Shown: positions 17,047 through 26,246 of the stretch, piece by piece
How the letters are laid out: every line of letters begins with the position of its first letter
Position numbering within the stretch: the stretch's first letter is position 1
DNA from: an uncultured Clostridium sp.
Lineage (GTDB): Bacteria; Bacillota; Clostridia; Clostridiales; Clostridiaceae
Direction of reading: 5' to 3'
Length of the DNA stretch: 64,000 nt
NCBI RefSeq assembly: GCF_934754925.1
Contig: NZ_CAKVJA010000001.1
Coordinates: 62,001-126,000, forward strand
The notes under the pieces: generated by a model
What the model was told of the DNA's origin: nothing
The model's database searches: none
The model's input: only the letters and a program-made list of their open reading frames with translations
Translations under genes and position numbers: made by a program

Positions 17047-19689
17047 ATGGAAGAAAAGAAAAATTTAGCCACAACGTATAATCCAAAAGAATTTGAAGAA
17101 AGAATTTATAAAACATGGGAAGAAAAGAAATATTTCACTCCTGTTGTTGATAAAACTAAGAAGCCATTTTCAATTGTAATGCCACCACCAAATATAACTG
17201 GTAGACTTCATTTAGGGCATGCTCTTGATAATACACTTCAAGATATGCTTATAAGATTTAAGAGAATGCAAGGTTACTGTACTTTATGGTTACCAGGGCA
17301 AGACCATGCTTCTATAGCAACTGAAGTTAAAGTTGAAAATGAATTATTAAAGCAAGGTTTAGTTAAGAAAGAAATGGGAAGAGAAGCATTCCTAGAAAAA
17401 GTTTGGGAATGGTCTGATGAATATAGAGGTCATATAAGAGAGCAACTTAAAAAGATGGGTGTTTCTGCTGATTTTTCAAGAGAAGCTTTCACAATGGATG
17501 AAAACTTAAATAAAGCTGTAAGAACTGTATTTGTTAAGTTATACAACGAAGGACTTATATACCAAGGAAATAGAATAACAAACTGGTGTCCAAAATGTAC
17601 AACAGCATTATCAGATGCAGAAATTGAATACGAAGAAAAAGAAGGTAGCTTCTGGCACATTAATTATCCACTAGCTGATGGTTCAGGATTCTTAGAAATA
17701 GCGACTACAAGACCAGAAACATTACTTGGAGATACTGCAGTTGCTGTTAATCCAAATGATGATAGATTTAAACATTTAATAGGTAAAACATTAAAATTAC
17801 CGCTAACTGATAGAGAAATACCAGTAGTTGGTGATGAATATGTTGATATAGAATTTGGAACAGGAGCAGTTAAAATAACTCCAGCACATGATCCTAACGA
17901 TTTTGAAGTTGGTAAGAGACATAACCTTCCAATAATCAGAGTAATGGATGACCATGGTGTAATTAATGAATTAGGTGGAAAATATCAAGGTTTAGATAGA
18001 TATGAAGCTAGAAAGCAAATGGTTAAGGATTTAGATGAGCAAGGATTACTTGTTAAAGTTAAACCTCATACTCACAATGTTGGAACACATGATAGATGTG
18101 GAACTGTTGTTGAGCCAATAGTTTCAAAACAATGGTATGTTAAGATGGAATCTTTAGCAAAACCTGCTATTGATGTAGTTAGAAATGGAAAGACTAAGTT
18201 CGTTCCAGAAAGATTTGATAAAATATATTACAACTGGATGGAAAATATTCAAGACTGGTGTATTTCAAGACAATTATGGTGGGGACATAGAATACCTGTA
18301 TTCTACTGTAATGACTGTAATCATATGATGGTTGAAGTTGATGCACCATGTAAGTGTTCAAAATGTGGTTCTGAAAACTTAAGACAAGATGAAGATGTAC
18401 TTGATACTTGGTTCTCATCTGCATTATGGCCTTTCTCAACTTTAGGTTGGCCAGAAAAAACAGAAGACTTAGATTTCTTCTATCCAACTAATGTTTTAGT
18501 TACTGGATATGACATCATATTCTTCTGGGTTGCTAGAATGATATTCTCAGGAATACACAATATGGATGAAACTCCATTTGATACAGTATTAATCCACGGT
18601 ATTATAAGAGATGCTGAAGGAAGAAAGATGAGTAAGTCTTTAGGAAATGGTGTTGATCCATTAGAAGTTATTGATGAATATGGTGCAGATGCATTAAGAT
18701 TCATGCTTGTTACTGGTAACTCTCCAGGTAATGATATAAGATATATTCCAGAAAGAGTTGAAGCAGCAAGAAACTTTGCTAACAAGATGTGGAATGCATC
18801 AAGATTCGTTATGATGAACTTAGATAAAGAAGTAATGAATAAATATGCTGATTGCAAAGAGTACAGCTTAGCTGATAGATGGATATTATCTCAAATGAAT
18901 ACTTTAGTTAAAGAAGTAACTGAAAACATGGAAAAATACGAGTTAGGTATTGCTCTTCAAAAGGTTTATGACTTTATGTGGACTGAATTCTGTGACTGGT
19001 ATATAGAACTTGTTAAACCAGTATTCTTTAGTGATGATGAAAAAGCTAAGGGAGTAGTTTATAATGTATTATACACTGTATTAACTACAGGATTAAAATT
19101 ATTACACCCAGTAATGCCATTCATTACAGAAGAAATTTATACTACTTTAACAGATGGAGAATCTATAACAATTTCTTCATGGCCAGAATATGCTGAAGAT
19201 TTAGCAGATAGCAAGGCAGAAAAGGATATGGAATTTGTTATTGAAGCTATTAAGGGATTAAGAAATGTAAGAGCTGAAATGAATGTTCCACCATCAAGAA
19301 AAGCAAAAGTAATTTGCTATATTTCTGATAAAGCTAAAGATGCATTTACTGCTGGTATTCCTTATATGGAAAAACTAGGTTCAGCTTCAGAAGTTGAATT
19401 TATAGCTGATAAATCATTAGTTCCTGAAAATGCAGTATCATTAGTAGTTAAGGGTGGAGAATTATTTATGCCACTTTTAGACTTAGTTGATAAGGAAAAG
19501 GAACTTGAAAGATTAAATAAAGAAAAGAAAAAATTAGAAGGTGAAGTAACAAGAATAGAAAAGAAACTTTCTAATGCAGGATTTGTAGCTAAAGCTCCAG
19601 AAGCAGTAATAAATGGTGAAAAAGAAAAGCTAGTTAAGTATCAAGAAATGCTTGATGCAGTATTAGTTAGAATAGATACTTTAAAATAG
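17047..19689 (+). CDS. valS: Valyl-tRNA synthetase
   Basis: 880 residues, normal for bacterial ValRS. It has HLGH (residues 55-58, within PPPNITGRLHLGHALDN), a CP1 editing domain, a zinc-binding CNDCNH...CKCSKCGS insertion, a KMSKS loop near 527, an anticodon-binding domain and a C-terminal coiled coil (about 805-875, KEKELERLNKEKKKLEGEV). It charges tRNA-Val and edits Thr. ATG 17047 is chosen over TTG 17044 because AGGAGG at 17033-17038 gives 8 nt spacing. Expression is under the valine T-box upstream. Confidence 0.97.
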   Translation: MEEKKNLATTYNPKEFEERIYKTWEEKKYFTPVVDKTKKPFSIVMPPPNITGRLHLGHALDNTLQDMLIRFKRMQGYCTLWLPGQDHASIATEVKVENELLKQGLVKKEMGREAFLEKVWEWSDEYRGHIREQLKKMGVSADFSREAFTMDENLNKAVRTVFVKLYNEGLIYQGNRITNWCPKCTTALSDAEIEYEEKEGSFWHINYPLADGSGFLEIATTRPETLLGDTAVAVNPNDDRFKHLIGKTLKLPLTDREIPVVGDEYVDIEFGTGAVKITPAHDPNDFEVGKRHNLPIIRVMDDHGVINELGGKYQGLDRYEARKQMVKDLDEQGLLVKVKPHTHNVGTHDRCGTVVEPIVSKQWYVKMESLAKPAIDVVRNGKTKFVPERFDKIYYNWMENIQDWCISRQLWWGHRIPVFYCNDCNHMMVEVDAPCKCSKCGSENLRQDEDVLDTWFSSALWPFSTLGWPEKTEDLDFFYPTNVLVTGYDIIFFWVARMIFSGIHNMDETPFDTVLIHGIIRDAEGRKMSKSLGNGVDPLEVIDEYGADALRFMLVTGNSPGNDIRYIPERVEAARNFANKMWNASRFVMMNLDKEVMNKYADCKEYSLADRWILSQMNTLVKEVTENMEKYELGIALQKVYDFMWTEFCDWYIELVKPVFFSDDEKAKGVVYNVLYTVLTTGLKLLHPVMPFITEEIYTTLTDGESITISSWPEYAEDLADSKAEKDMEFVIEAIKGLRNVRAEMNVPPSRKAKVICYISDKAKDAFTAGIPYMEKLGSASEVEFIADKSLVPENAVSLVVKGGELFMPLLDLVDKEKELERLNKEKKKLEGEVTRIEKKLSNAGFVAKAPEAVINGEKEKLVKYQEMLDAVLVRIDTLK

Positions 19690-19703
19690 TTTTAAGTTAA
19701 CAT

Positions 19704-19749
19704 TTTGGCAAGTGACAAGTTTATAGGCTTTGTCACCTGCCATTTTTAT
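19704..19749 (+). terminator. Terminator after valS
   Basis: GC-containing stem GGCAAGTGACAAG / CTTTGTCACCTGCC with one mismatch and an ATTTTTATT tail. Confidence 0.8.
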
Positions 19750-19753
19750 TATT

Positions 19754-19903
19754 ATTACTTTTTGTAGGGGACTTCTATTTGTTTCTATTTGTGTCTTTGT
19801 ATTACCATTATTTATTGGTATTAATGGTGTTTGGCTTAGTGTACCTATAGGAGAATTATTAACTTTAATTGTAACGGTTATTTTTGTAAAGAAAAATGAA
19901 TAA
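19754..19903 (+). pseudogene. Remnant of a MATE-family efflux transporter (C-terminal end only)
   Basis: The frame ending at TAA 19901-19903 reads CRGLLFVSICVFVLPLFIG then INGVWLSVPIGELLTLIVTV and a basic tail FVKKNE. The stretch GINGVWLSVP followed by E-LLTLI is typical of the last transmembrane region of MATE (multidrug and toxic compound extrusion) transporters, normally about 450 residues. There is no start codon or ribosome site, and everything upstream is replaced by the valS terminator, so only about 50 codons remain. This implies that a transporter gene once lay downstream of valS and was deleted. The call rests on a short stretch read by eye. Confidence 0.6.
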
Positions 19904-19945
19904 AATTATTCAGTTCGTGAAAAATAATGTTAAGAGGTGACTAAT

Positions 19946-20173
19946 ATGAGTAATAAAATAGTAGAAACAATTAAAAATAGTAGTGGCGAAATTATGCAAT
20001 ATGTATTAGAAAGTGGTCAAACAGTTGAAAAGGCGCAAGGAGTTGAAATGGCTAAAAATGGGCAAATTGATGGTGTAATTATTGCTCATTCTAGGAAGGG
20101 TGAAGAATATTTAAGAACTAAACCTGATGAAACTGAAGGAAATAATTTATCATCTATGTCTAAAGAAGACTAA
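19946..20173 (+). CDS. DUF3892-type small protein
   Basis: 75 residues. The pattern VETIKNSSGEIMQYVLESGQ, then EMAKNGQIDGVIIAHSRKGEEYLRTKPD, is that of DUF3892, a small widespread Firmicute family of unknown function. ATG 19946 is preferred over GTG 19937 because AAGAGG at 19932-19937 gives 8-nt spacing. It is monocistronic, just right of the MATE remnant, and followed by a terminator. Confidence 0.75.
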   Translation: MSNKIVETIKNSSGEIMQYVLESGQTVEKAQGVEMAKNGQIDGVIIAHSRKGEEYLRTKPDETEGNNLSSMSKED

Positions 20174-20250
20174 GGTTAATTTAGCAAATGAGCATAATGC
20201 GAAATTTGACAAATTCTAATTTTAAATTAGTTTAATATTAATTGATACAA

Positions 20251-20298
20251 AATAACGTCTAATAAAGTTTAAATAAGCTTTTTAGGCGTTATTTTTTT
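20251..20298 (+). terminator. Terminator after the DUF3892-type gene
   Basis: AATAACGTCTAA pairs with TTAGGCGTTATT across a loop containing a secondary AAGTTT/AAGCTT pairing; a run of seven T follows. Confidence 0.8.
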
Positions 20299-20450
20299 AT
20301 AAATTAAAAAACGTTATAAAATTAATAATTAACTCTTTATTATAATGAGTATACAATATTAAACTAGCTAAAATGTTAGATAATTTTGCATTTTAATTAA
20401 ATATAATTTATATTTAATAGTATAAATTAAAAAATAAGATGAGGTAAGTT

Positions 20451-21749
20451 ATGAAATACGAAGAAGCAATGAAATACATCACTGAAGTTGGTAATTTTGG
20501 TTCAAACTATGGATTAGAAAGAACATATAAATTATTAGAGTATTTAGATAATCCAGAAAAGGATTTAAAGCTTATACATATTGCAGGAACAAATGGAAAA
20601 GGTTCTACAACTTCAATGATAACAGAAATATTAATTGGGGCAGGATACAAGGTTGGAATGTACACTTCACCATTTATAGAAGAGTTTGAAGAAAGAATTC
20701 AAATTAATAGAAATAATATTCCGAAAGAAATCTTAGCTACTCTAATGGATGAGATTAAAATAGCAGTAGATAAAGTAATAGAAGATGGATATAATCACCC
20801 TACGGAATTCGAAATAATTACTGTTTTGATGCTTTTATATTTTAAAAAAGAAAATATAGATTTTGGAGTTATAGAAGTAGGTTTAGGAGGAACGTTAGAT
20901 TCTACTAATGTTATTACACCAATACTTCAAGTTATAACATCAATAAGCTTTGATCATACTAATCTTTTAGGGAATACATTAGAAGAAATAGCTGGAGAAA
21001 AAGCTGGAATTATTAAAAAAGAAATTCCTACAGTAATATATCCTCAACAAGAAGAGGCATTGAAGGTTATTAAAAATAAGTGCCTTGAAATGGGTTCTGA
21101 TCTCTATATTGCCAATAATGAAAATCTAAAATTTGAAAATGTGGTAAACAGGGATAAGCCGTATCAATTATTAAAATATAATAATGAAATTGATATATTA
21201 TTACCTTTACTTGGAGAACATCAAATAATTAATTTAAGTGTTGCAATGAAAGCGATCGAAGTTTTAAATAATAGAAATATAACAGATATATCAGTTGGTA
21301 GCATAGTAAAAAGTATAAAAAATGTTACTTGGAAAGGCCGTTTAGAAGTTTTATCAAATAATCCATATGTAGTTATTGATGGTGCGCATAATATACAAGG
21401 AATAGAAACATTAAGTAGAAATATAAAGAAATATTTTAAATATAATAATTTATATTTAATTCTAGGAATATTAGCAGATAAAGATGTTGATGAAATGGTT
21501 AAAGTAATAACACCAATGGCTAAAAAGGTATATGCAGTTACACCTAATTCAATAAGAGCTGAATTAGCAGAAGATTTAAAAAATGAAATAATTAAATATA
21601 ATGAAAATTGTCAAGCTTATGATGATTATAAAGAAGCATATTTAAGTGCATTAAATAATGCAGATGAAAATGATCTTGTATTAGCAAGTGGATCATTATA
21701 TATGATTGGAGATATGAGAAGAATAATTAATAAGACTATAATTAAGTAA
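20451..21749 (+). CDS. folC: Folylpolyglutamate synthase / dihydrofolate synthase
   Basis: 432 residues of the Mur-ligase-like FolC family. The P-loop is HIAGTNGKGST at about 43-53. GVIEVGLGGTLDSTN and SFDHTNLLGNTLEEIAGEKAGI are the characteristic FolC catalytic segments. VIDGAHN marks the C-terminal domain. It adds glutamate to dihydropteroate and/or extends polyglutamate tails. Often it follows valS in clostridia; here it is separated from valS by the MATE remnant and the DUF3892-type gene and has its own upstream region. ATG 20451 follows a GATGAGGTAAG site. Confidence 0.95.
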   Translation: MKYEEAMKYITEVGNFGSNYGLERTYKLLEYLDNPEKDLKLIHIAGTNGKGSTTSMITEILIGAGYKVGMYTSPFIEEFEERIQINRNNIPKEILATLMDEIKIAVDKVIEDGYNHPTEFEIITVLMLLYFKKENIDFGVIEVGLGGTLDSTNVITPILQVITSISFDHTNLLGNTLEEIAGEKAGIIKKEIPTVIYPQQEEALKVIKNKCLEMGSDLYIANNENLKFENVVNRDKPYQLLKYNNEIDILLPLLGEHQIINLSVAMKAIEVLNNRNITDISVGSIVKSIKNVTWKGRLEVLSNNPYVVIDGAHNIQGIETLSRNIKKYFKYNNLYLILGILADKDVDEMVKVITPMAKKVYAVTPNSIRAELAEDLKNEIIKYNENCQAYDDYKEAYLSALNNADENDLVLASGSLYMIGDMRRIINKTIIK

Positions 21750-21779
21750 AGAGTTGCTATATGCAGCTCTTTTCTTTTG
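21748..21779 (+). terminator. Terminator after folC
   Basis: AAAGAGTTGC and GCAGCTCTTT form a short stem with one mismatch; tail TTTTCTTTT. Confidence 0.7.
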
Positions 21780-21960
21780 AATATAAGCATCTAAGTAAAT
21801 AAACTATTTAAACTATACACTAAAATAAAATACTCGTAAATGATGATAAAATAAAAAGAAAAAATATCCTAAAATATTAGATATATTTAAAAGCTAATTA
21901 TTTACTATTGTTAAATAATATACTATACTAATAAATAATAAAATAAAGGAGGTAATGTTT

Positions 21961-22671
21961 ATGTCAAAACATTTACATATTATGGCGCCAGAAGGAGCTA
22001 TTGCAGAAACAGTACTATTACCAGGAGACCCATTAAGAGCTAAATTCATAGCAGAAAACTTTTTAGAAGATGCAGTTTGCTATAATGAAGTTAGAGGTAT
22101 GTATGGATATACTGGAACATATAAGGGGAAAAGGGTTTCTATACAAGGAACTGGTATGGGACTACCTTCACATTCAATTTATGTAAATGAATTAATTCAA
22201 TTTTATGGAGCTAAAAGACTTATAAGAATAGGTTCAGCGGGATCTTGTAGCGATGATGTTAATGTTAGAGATATTGTTCTTGCTCAAAGTGCATCTACTA
22301 ATTCAGGAATTAATAAGAGAAGATTTAATGGTCTTGATTATGCACCAAGTGCAAATTTTGATTTATTATATAATGCATATAATGTAGCAAAAGCAAAGGG
22401 AGCTAATGTTAAGGTAGGAAATGTACTATCAAGCGATTTATTTTATGATGATACCAATCATTTTTCATTAAAAACTTGGGCTGACTATGGAGTTTTAGCA
22501 GTAGAAATGGAAACTGCAGAATTATATACATTAGCAGCGAAAAATGGCGTTGAAGCATTATCTATATTAACAATATCAGATCATATTTTTAAGGGTGAAG
22601 AGACATCACCAGAAGAAAGACAAAATACTTTTACAGATATGATGGAAATTGCATTAGAATTAATTAAATAG
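21961..22671 (+). CDS. deoD: Purine-nucleoside phosphorylase, DeoD type
   Basis: 236 residues, the standard length for hexameric PNP. Visible motifs are the phosphate-binding LLPGDPLRAKFIAENF (about 21-36), RIGSAGSCSDDVNVRDIV, the purine-site AVEMETAELY and the conserved acid ISDHI. It cleaves purine (deoxy)nucleosides with phosphate to base plus (deoxy)ribose-1-phosphate for salvage. ATG 21961 is chosen over ATG 21955 because AAGGAGG ends at 21952, giving 8-nt spacing. It has its own promoter region and terminator. Confidence 0.95.
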   Translation: MSKHLHIMAPEGAIAETVLLPGDPLRAKFIAENFLEDAVCYNEVRGMYGYTGTYKGKRVSIQGTGMGLPSHSIYVNELIQFYGAKRLIRIGSAGSCSDDVNVRDIVLAQSASTNSGINKRRFNGLDYAPSANFDLLYNAYNVAKAKGANVKVGNVLSSDLFYDDTNHFSLKTWADYGVLAVEMETAELYTLAAKNGVEALSILTISDHIFKGEETSPEERQNTFTDMMEIALELIK

Positions 22672-22680
22672 AGTGATGAA

Positions 22681-22710
22681 AAAATGACAAGCCTAAGCTT
22701 GTCATTTTTT
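22681..22710. terminator. Bidirectional terminator between deoD and the TSCPD gene
   Basis: Perfect stem AAAATGACAAGC / GCTTGTCATTTT with a 4-nt loop and T-run. Confidence 0.85.
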
Positions 22711-22722
22711 ACTAGAATAATA

Positions 22723-22974
22723 TTAGTTATTAGTATTTTTATATTCTATTAAAGCTTTTGATAATTGATCAGGGCAAGAAGTTCCTTTTCCCCTGCAATC
22801 AATTCCTTGTAATCTTTGAATTGCTTCATCAATATTCATACCTTTTACAAGAAGTGAAATACCAAACAGATTACCAGGACATCCCCTTACAAATTCAACA
22901 TTTTCAATAACGTTATCCTTAACTTCTACATGTATTTCTGTAGAACATACTCCAGATGTTTTATAAACAAACAT
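22723..22974 (-). CDS. TSCPD domain protein (TIGR03905-like)
   Basis: 83 residues starting MFVYKTSGVCSTEIHVEV and containing the name-giving motif GTSCPDQL plus an internal RGCPGN. Three conserved cysteines (GVCS, RGCPGN, TSCPD) and IDCRGKG suggest metal or Fe-S binding. The domain also occurs at the C-terminus of class II ribonucleotide reductases; stand-alone members are of unknown role. Start 22974 is set by AGGGGGAGT a few bases upstream on the minus strand; a longer open frame to 23091 lacks a site. Convergent with deoD. Confidence 0.8.
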   Translation of the reverse strand: MFVYKTSGVCSTEIHVEVKDNVIENVEFVRGCPGNLFGISLLVKGMNIDEAIQRLQGIDCRGKGTSCPDQLSKALIEYKNTNN

Positions 22975-23130
22975 TTGTACTCCCCCTAATATATAAGTAA
23001 TGATTTCCCTTATAATTATATATTGAATTTGTAGAAAAATAAAGAAAAACAAAAAATAATGTAATAGTAGCCAACTTATTGCAATTTGCATATATTAAAA
23101 TACATAGAAGTTTTAAGGGGGGTGTAGTTA

Positions 23131-24006
23131 ATGGGTTCTATTGTTTTATGCAATACAGGTGCAGATTCACTTTCTAAAATTGATTTAGATACATTTGAGG
23201 TAAAAAAAATAATATTTAACTTATCTGAAAAACCAGTTGGGCCTCATGGGATAAGAAAATATGATAATGAAATTATAACTGCCAACAATTATAGTGACTC
23301 TATATCCATTTTTTCAGGAGATAATTTTGAAGAAGTACGAAATATTAAAATTGGACCTAAACCAAATGATCTAGTAAAAGTGAGGGATAAAGTTTATACA
23401 ATTTGTGGAGAATCCAATGCTATAGTTGCTTATGATTTAAATCAAAATAGGGTGTTATGGGAGCTTAATACAGGTAATTGGCCTCATAGCATTGATTATT
23501 GTGATAAAAAAGAATTATTATTTGTATCAAATTTAGAAGAAAATTGCACTAAAATTATAGATTTACACGATTATCAGATTGTTAAAACCCTCTTAACTCC
23601 AGAATATCCTACAAAAGTAAAAGTATCAAATGATAAAAAGAATATCTATATATGCGAAAGTTATTTAGGTAGTGATGATAATGGTTACTTAGATGTATTT
23701 TCTATAGAAACATTTGATAGAATAGCAAGAATTGAAGTTGGAACATCACCTATTGATATGTATGAAGATAATAATGATATTTATGTTTCAAACTTTACTG
23801 AAGGTAGTATAAGCATAATAGATAAAAGAATATTTAAATTAGTTAAAACCATATATATAGGTGGAATGCCAAAAGGTATATTAAAGAAAGATAATAGAAT
23901 TTATATAGGTGATTATTTGAAGGGAAGATTGATTGTTGTTGAGGGAGATAAGGTAAAAAAAATCATAGCAATCGAGTCAGAACCCAATGCTATGATTTTA
24001 TTTTAG
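23131..24006 (+). CDS. YncE-like beta-propeller protein
   Basis: 291 residues made of repeated blades of about 42 residues. Examples are ANNYSDSISIFSG, VSNLEENCTKIIDL and VSNFTEGSISIIDKRIFKLVKTI, each carrying the surface-layer or YncE type V-N-x-DSI-x-x-ID pattern. No signal peptide is seen, so it is probably cytoplasmic. Ligand unknown; in spore formers such propellers are sometimes spore-associated, which the sequence itself does not show. ATG 23131 has an AAGGGGGGTG site. It ends 4 nt inside the convergent DUF4364-type gene, leaving no room for a separate terminator. Confidence 0.75.
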   Translation: MGSIVLCNTGADSLSKIDLDTFEVKKIIFNLSEKPVGPHGIRKYDNEIITANNYSDSISIFSGDNFEEVRNIKIGPKPNDLVKVRDKVYTICGESNAIVAYDLNQNRVLWELNTGNWPHSIDYCDKKELLFVSNLEENCTKIIDLHDYQIVKTLLTPEYPTKVKVSNDKKNIYICESYLGSDDNGYLDVFSIETFDRIARIEVGTSPIDMYEDNNDIYVSNFTEGSISIIDKRIFKLVKTIYIGGMPKGILKKDNRIYIGDYLKGRLIVVEGDKVKKIIAIESEPNAMILF

Positions 24007-24536
24007 TTTTCATCAGAAAAAAGTACTTGAACTATTTTAGTATAAATATCTGAAGGATTTTCTTTCCATCTATTGCAAAGCGATGTTGCTTGCTTTTTAG
24101 TTGGAACAGAAATTTTTAGATCTATAAGTAGTGTTTCATCCTCAAGAGCCTTTAAATTAACAATAAAGGAGTTATTCTTTTCTATAGTGTAATCACTATG
24201 AATAGTTAATTCCTTTTTTATATTGTCTATTGCTTTAGAGATATAATTATCGATTATATCTCTTTTTATTGGAGAAATTCTGTCATTGAATATTGAAAGA
24301 ACATTTTCTCCTTTAGTGGTTATAGTTATTAATTTCTTATTATTCTTTTCAATATATTCAACAAATTCAGCGATTTCTAATTCACTAATATATTGTTGAA
24401 GAGTAAAATAATTAATAAAATTATTTTCAAGAATTATTTCAGTAAGTTGTGTTTTAGAAATAGGTTGTCTTAAGGATTTTATAACGTATAGTACTAAAAG
24501 TTTATTTTCTGCTAGTTCAGCTGAAGTTTCGTACAT
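24003..24536 (-). CDS. DUF4364-type winged-helix protein
   Basis: 177 residues. The N-terminal half is a winged helix-turn-helix (ENKLLVLYVIKSLRQPISKTQLTEIIL through TTKGENVL), typical of the DUF4364 family of clostridial regulators. The C-terminal half is an alpha/beta domain probably used for dimerisation or sensing. The minus-strand ATG at 24536 follows a GGAGG site. It is convergent with, and overlaps by 4 nt, the propeller gene, and is divergent from the deacetylase gene. Target genes unknown. Confidence 0.75.
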   Translation of the reverse strand: MYETSAELAENKLLVLYVIKSLRQPISKTQLTEIILENNFINYFTLQQYISELEIAEFVEYIEKNNKKLITITTKGENVLSIFNDRISPIKRDIIDNYISKAIDNIKKELTIHSDYTIEKNNSFIVNLKALEDETLLIDLKISVPTKKQATSLCNRWKENPSDIYTKIVQVLFSDEN

Positions 24537-24661
24537 ATTAAACCTCCAATATGAAAGTGTCTATTTAATTATAACATAAAATTTGTTAGATGGAATATTG
24601 TAGTCATAATATTATAAATTAAGAATATAAATTAATAAAAATTAAGTTTAGGAGTAAAGCA

Positions 24662-25420
24662 ATGAAAATTAGCAAAAAAATCAATATCAATATTTTTATA
24701 ATATTTATGGTGATTATTGTATCTATAGTTTATACTGGTAAAATCAAAAATACTGTAGCTAGTGAAGCTAAGGAGCTGCCCATATATAGAGTTTTAACTG
24801 AAGAGAAAAAAGTGGCATTAACTTTTGATATAAATTGGGCAGAGAATGAATACATATACGATATATTAGATGTATTAAATGAAAATAATGCAAAAGGTAC
24901 TTTTTTTATTATGGGTGGATGGGTAAATTATTCAGATGAAAATAGGGAAAAACTTATGAAAATAAATGAAGGTGGACATGAAATGGGAAATCATAGTTAT
25001 ATCCATCCAAGTTTTACTAAAATCAGCCATGAAAGAATGGCTGATGAAATAAAAAAGACAGAAGATATTATTTATGCTGCAACAGGTATCAAAATTAAAG
25101 TATTTAGGTTTCCAAGTGGAGATTATAATGAAGATGCTTTAAAGTATGTTAGAAGTTTAGGTTATGAATGTATTCAATGGGATGTTGATTCAATAGATTA
25201 TAAAGAGTCAGGTGCGGAAGTTGAATATAATAGAGTAATGAAAAATATTAAAGAAGGATCAATAGTTCTTTTTCATAATAATGCAAAATATACACCAGAA
25301 AATTTAAGTAAAATTATCACTCAATTAACTAAGGAAGGATATGAATTTGTTACTGTAAGTGAACTTATTTATGATGATAATTACTATATAAATGAAAAAG
25401 GTGAACAAATAAAAAAATAA
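24662..25420 (+). CDS. Polysaccharide deacetylase, PdaB-like sporulation type
   Basis: 252 residues with an N-terminal membrane anchor (about 8-25) and a NodB domain. Motif 1 is TFDINWA rather than TFDDG: the catalytic-base Asp is kept, but the second, metal-binding Asp is replaced, as in the PdaB branch. Motif 2 has the two histidines (GNHSYIHPS), motif 3 RFPSGDYN, and a late LFHNN. PdaB-type proteins act on spore cortex peptidoglycan and are needed for spore stability in Bacillus. Length matches PdaB (about 254). ATG 24662 follows AGGAGTAAAGC. Confidence 0.82.
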   Translation: MKISKKININIFIIFMVIIVSIVYTGKIKNTVASEAKELPIYRVLTEEKKVALTFDINWAENEYIYDILDVLNENNAKGTFFIMGGWVNYSDENREKLMKINEGGHEMGNHSYIHPSFTKISHERMADEIKKTEDIIYAATGIKIKVFRFPSGDYNEDALKYVRSLGYECIQWDVDSIDYKESGAEVEYNRVMKNIKEGSIVLFHNNAKYTPENLSKIITQLTKEGYEFVTVSELIYDDNYYINEKGEQIKK

Positions 25421-25536
25421 ATATTAGAAAAATATTGAAAGTTATGAGGTTTTTGTATTATAATGGAAATAAATCCTTGATATTTTTATAACAGCAATAA
25501 GAATTTTATTAATTACTAAGGGAGAGAGGGGTAAAG

Positions 25537-26205
25537 ATGGACAATTTGATGTTAAATAACAAGATTTATCTTGAAGGAAAAATTGTAAGTGGTATGGAGT
25601 TTAGTCATGAAATGTATGGGGAAGGTTTTTATACTTTCCTAATGGAGGTAACAAGATTAAGTGATTCTGTAGATTTATTAAACATTACGGTATCCGAAAG
25701 ACTTATTAGTAATATGGATTTATCTATAGGTAAAGAAATAGTAGTATTAGGTCAATTAAGATCTTATAATAAATTTGTAGATGGAGCAAATAAGTTAATA
25801 TTAACAGTTTTTGCTAGAAACATAGAACCATGCATAGAAAAAAGCAAGAACCCAAATGAAATATTCTTAGATGGTTATATATGTAAGGAACCAGTATATA
25901 GAAAAACACCATTTGGAAGAGAAATTGCAGATGTATTATTAGCTGTAAATAGAGCTTACAATAAGTCAGATTATATTCCAACAATTGCGTGGGGAAGAAA
26001 TTCAAGATTTTGTCAAACATTAGAAGTCGGCGACAATATTAGGGTATGGGGAAGATTACAAAGTAGAGAATACCAAAAAAAGATAAGCGAGACTGAAGTA
26101 GTTAAAAAGGTTGCTTATGAAGTGTCAATTTCTAAAATGGAAAAGGTGTCTGCAGAAGAAACTGCACACAATACTAATACTAACCACCAAGAAGGTGCAG
26201 TATAG
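25537..26205 (+). CDS. Single-stranded DNA-binding-type protein with two OB-like halves
   Basis: 222 residues. The second half (about 108-200) is SSB-like: NEIFLDGYICKEPVYRKTPF..., AVNRAYNKSDYIPTIAWGRNSRFCQTLEVGD and VWGRLQSREY match the primosomal/SSB OB fold. The first half (about 8-95) looks like a second, diverged OB domain (KIYLEGKIVSG, TVSERLISNM, GKEIVVLGQLRSY). The acidic SSB protein-interaction tail is absent. This clostridial type is distinct from the housekeeping ssb beside rpsF/rpsR. ATG 25537 follows GGGAGAGAGGGG. It ends at a terminator shared with dapH. Confidence 0.78.
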   Translation: MDNLMLNNKIYLEGKIVSGMEFSHEMYGEGFYTFLMEVTRLSDSVDLLNITVSERLISNMDLSIGKEIVVLGQLRSYNKFVDGANKLILTVFARNIEPCIEKSKNPNEIFLDGYICKEPVYRKTPFGREIADVLLAVNRAYNKSDYIPTIAWGRNSRFCQTLEVGDNIRVWGRLQSREYQKKISETEVVKKVAYEVSISKMEKVSAEETAHNTNTNHQEGAV

Positions 26206-26216
26206 TAAATAATAAT

Positions 26217-26246
26217 AAAAAAAACTCCCGAGAGGGAGTTTTTTTA
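26217..26246. terminator. Bidirectional terminator between the SSB-like gene and dapH
   Basis: Stem AAAAAACTCCC / GGGAGTTTTTT with GAGA tetraloop and T-runs on both strands; it covers the dapH stop. Confidence 0.9.

Noticed and set aside
18194..18857. Two minus-strand ORFs of 97 and 125 codons within valS
   Set aside because: Antisense shadows of a strongly conserved valS frame; no ribosome sites.
12469..21843. ATACTCGTAAATGA occurs exactly at 12469-12482 and 21830-21843, both about 100-130 nt upstream of genes
   Set aside because: A 14-nt match in AT-rich DNA of this length is expected by chance several times; only the first copy is a full inverted repeat. Not treated as a repeat family.
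21780..21960. Possible purine riboswitch upstream of deoD
   Set aside because: No match to the conserved three-way-junction sequence blocks; region is plain AT-rich DNA with no clear structure.
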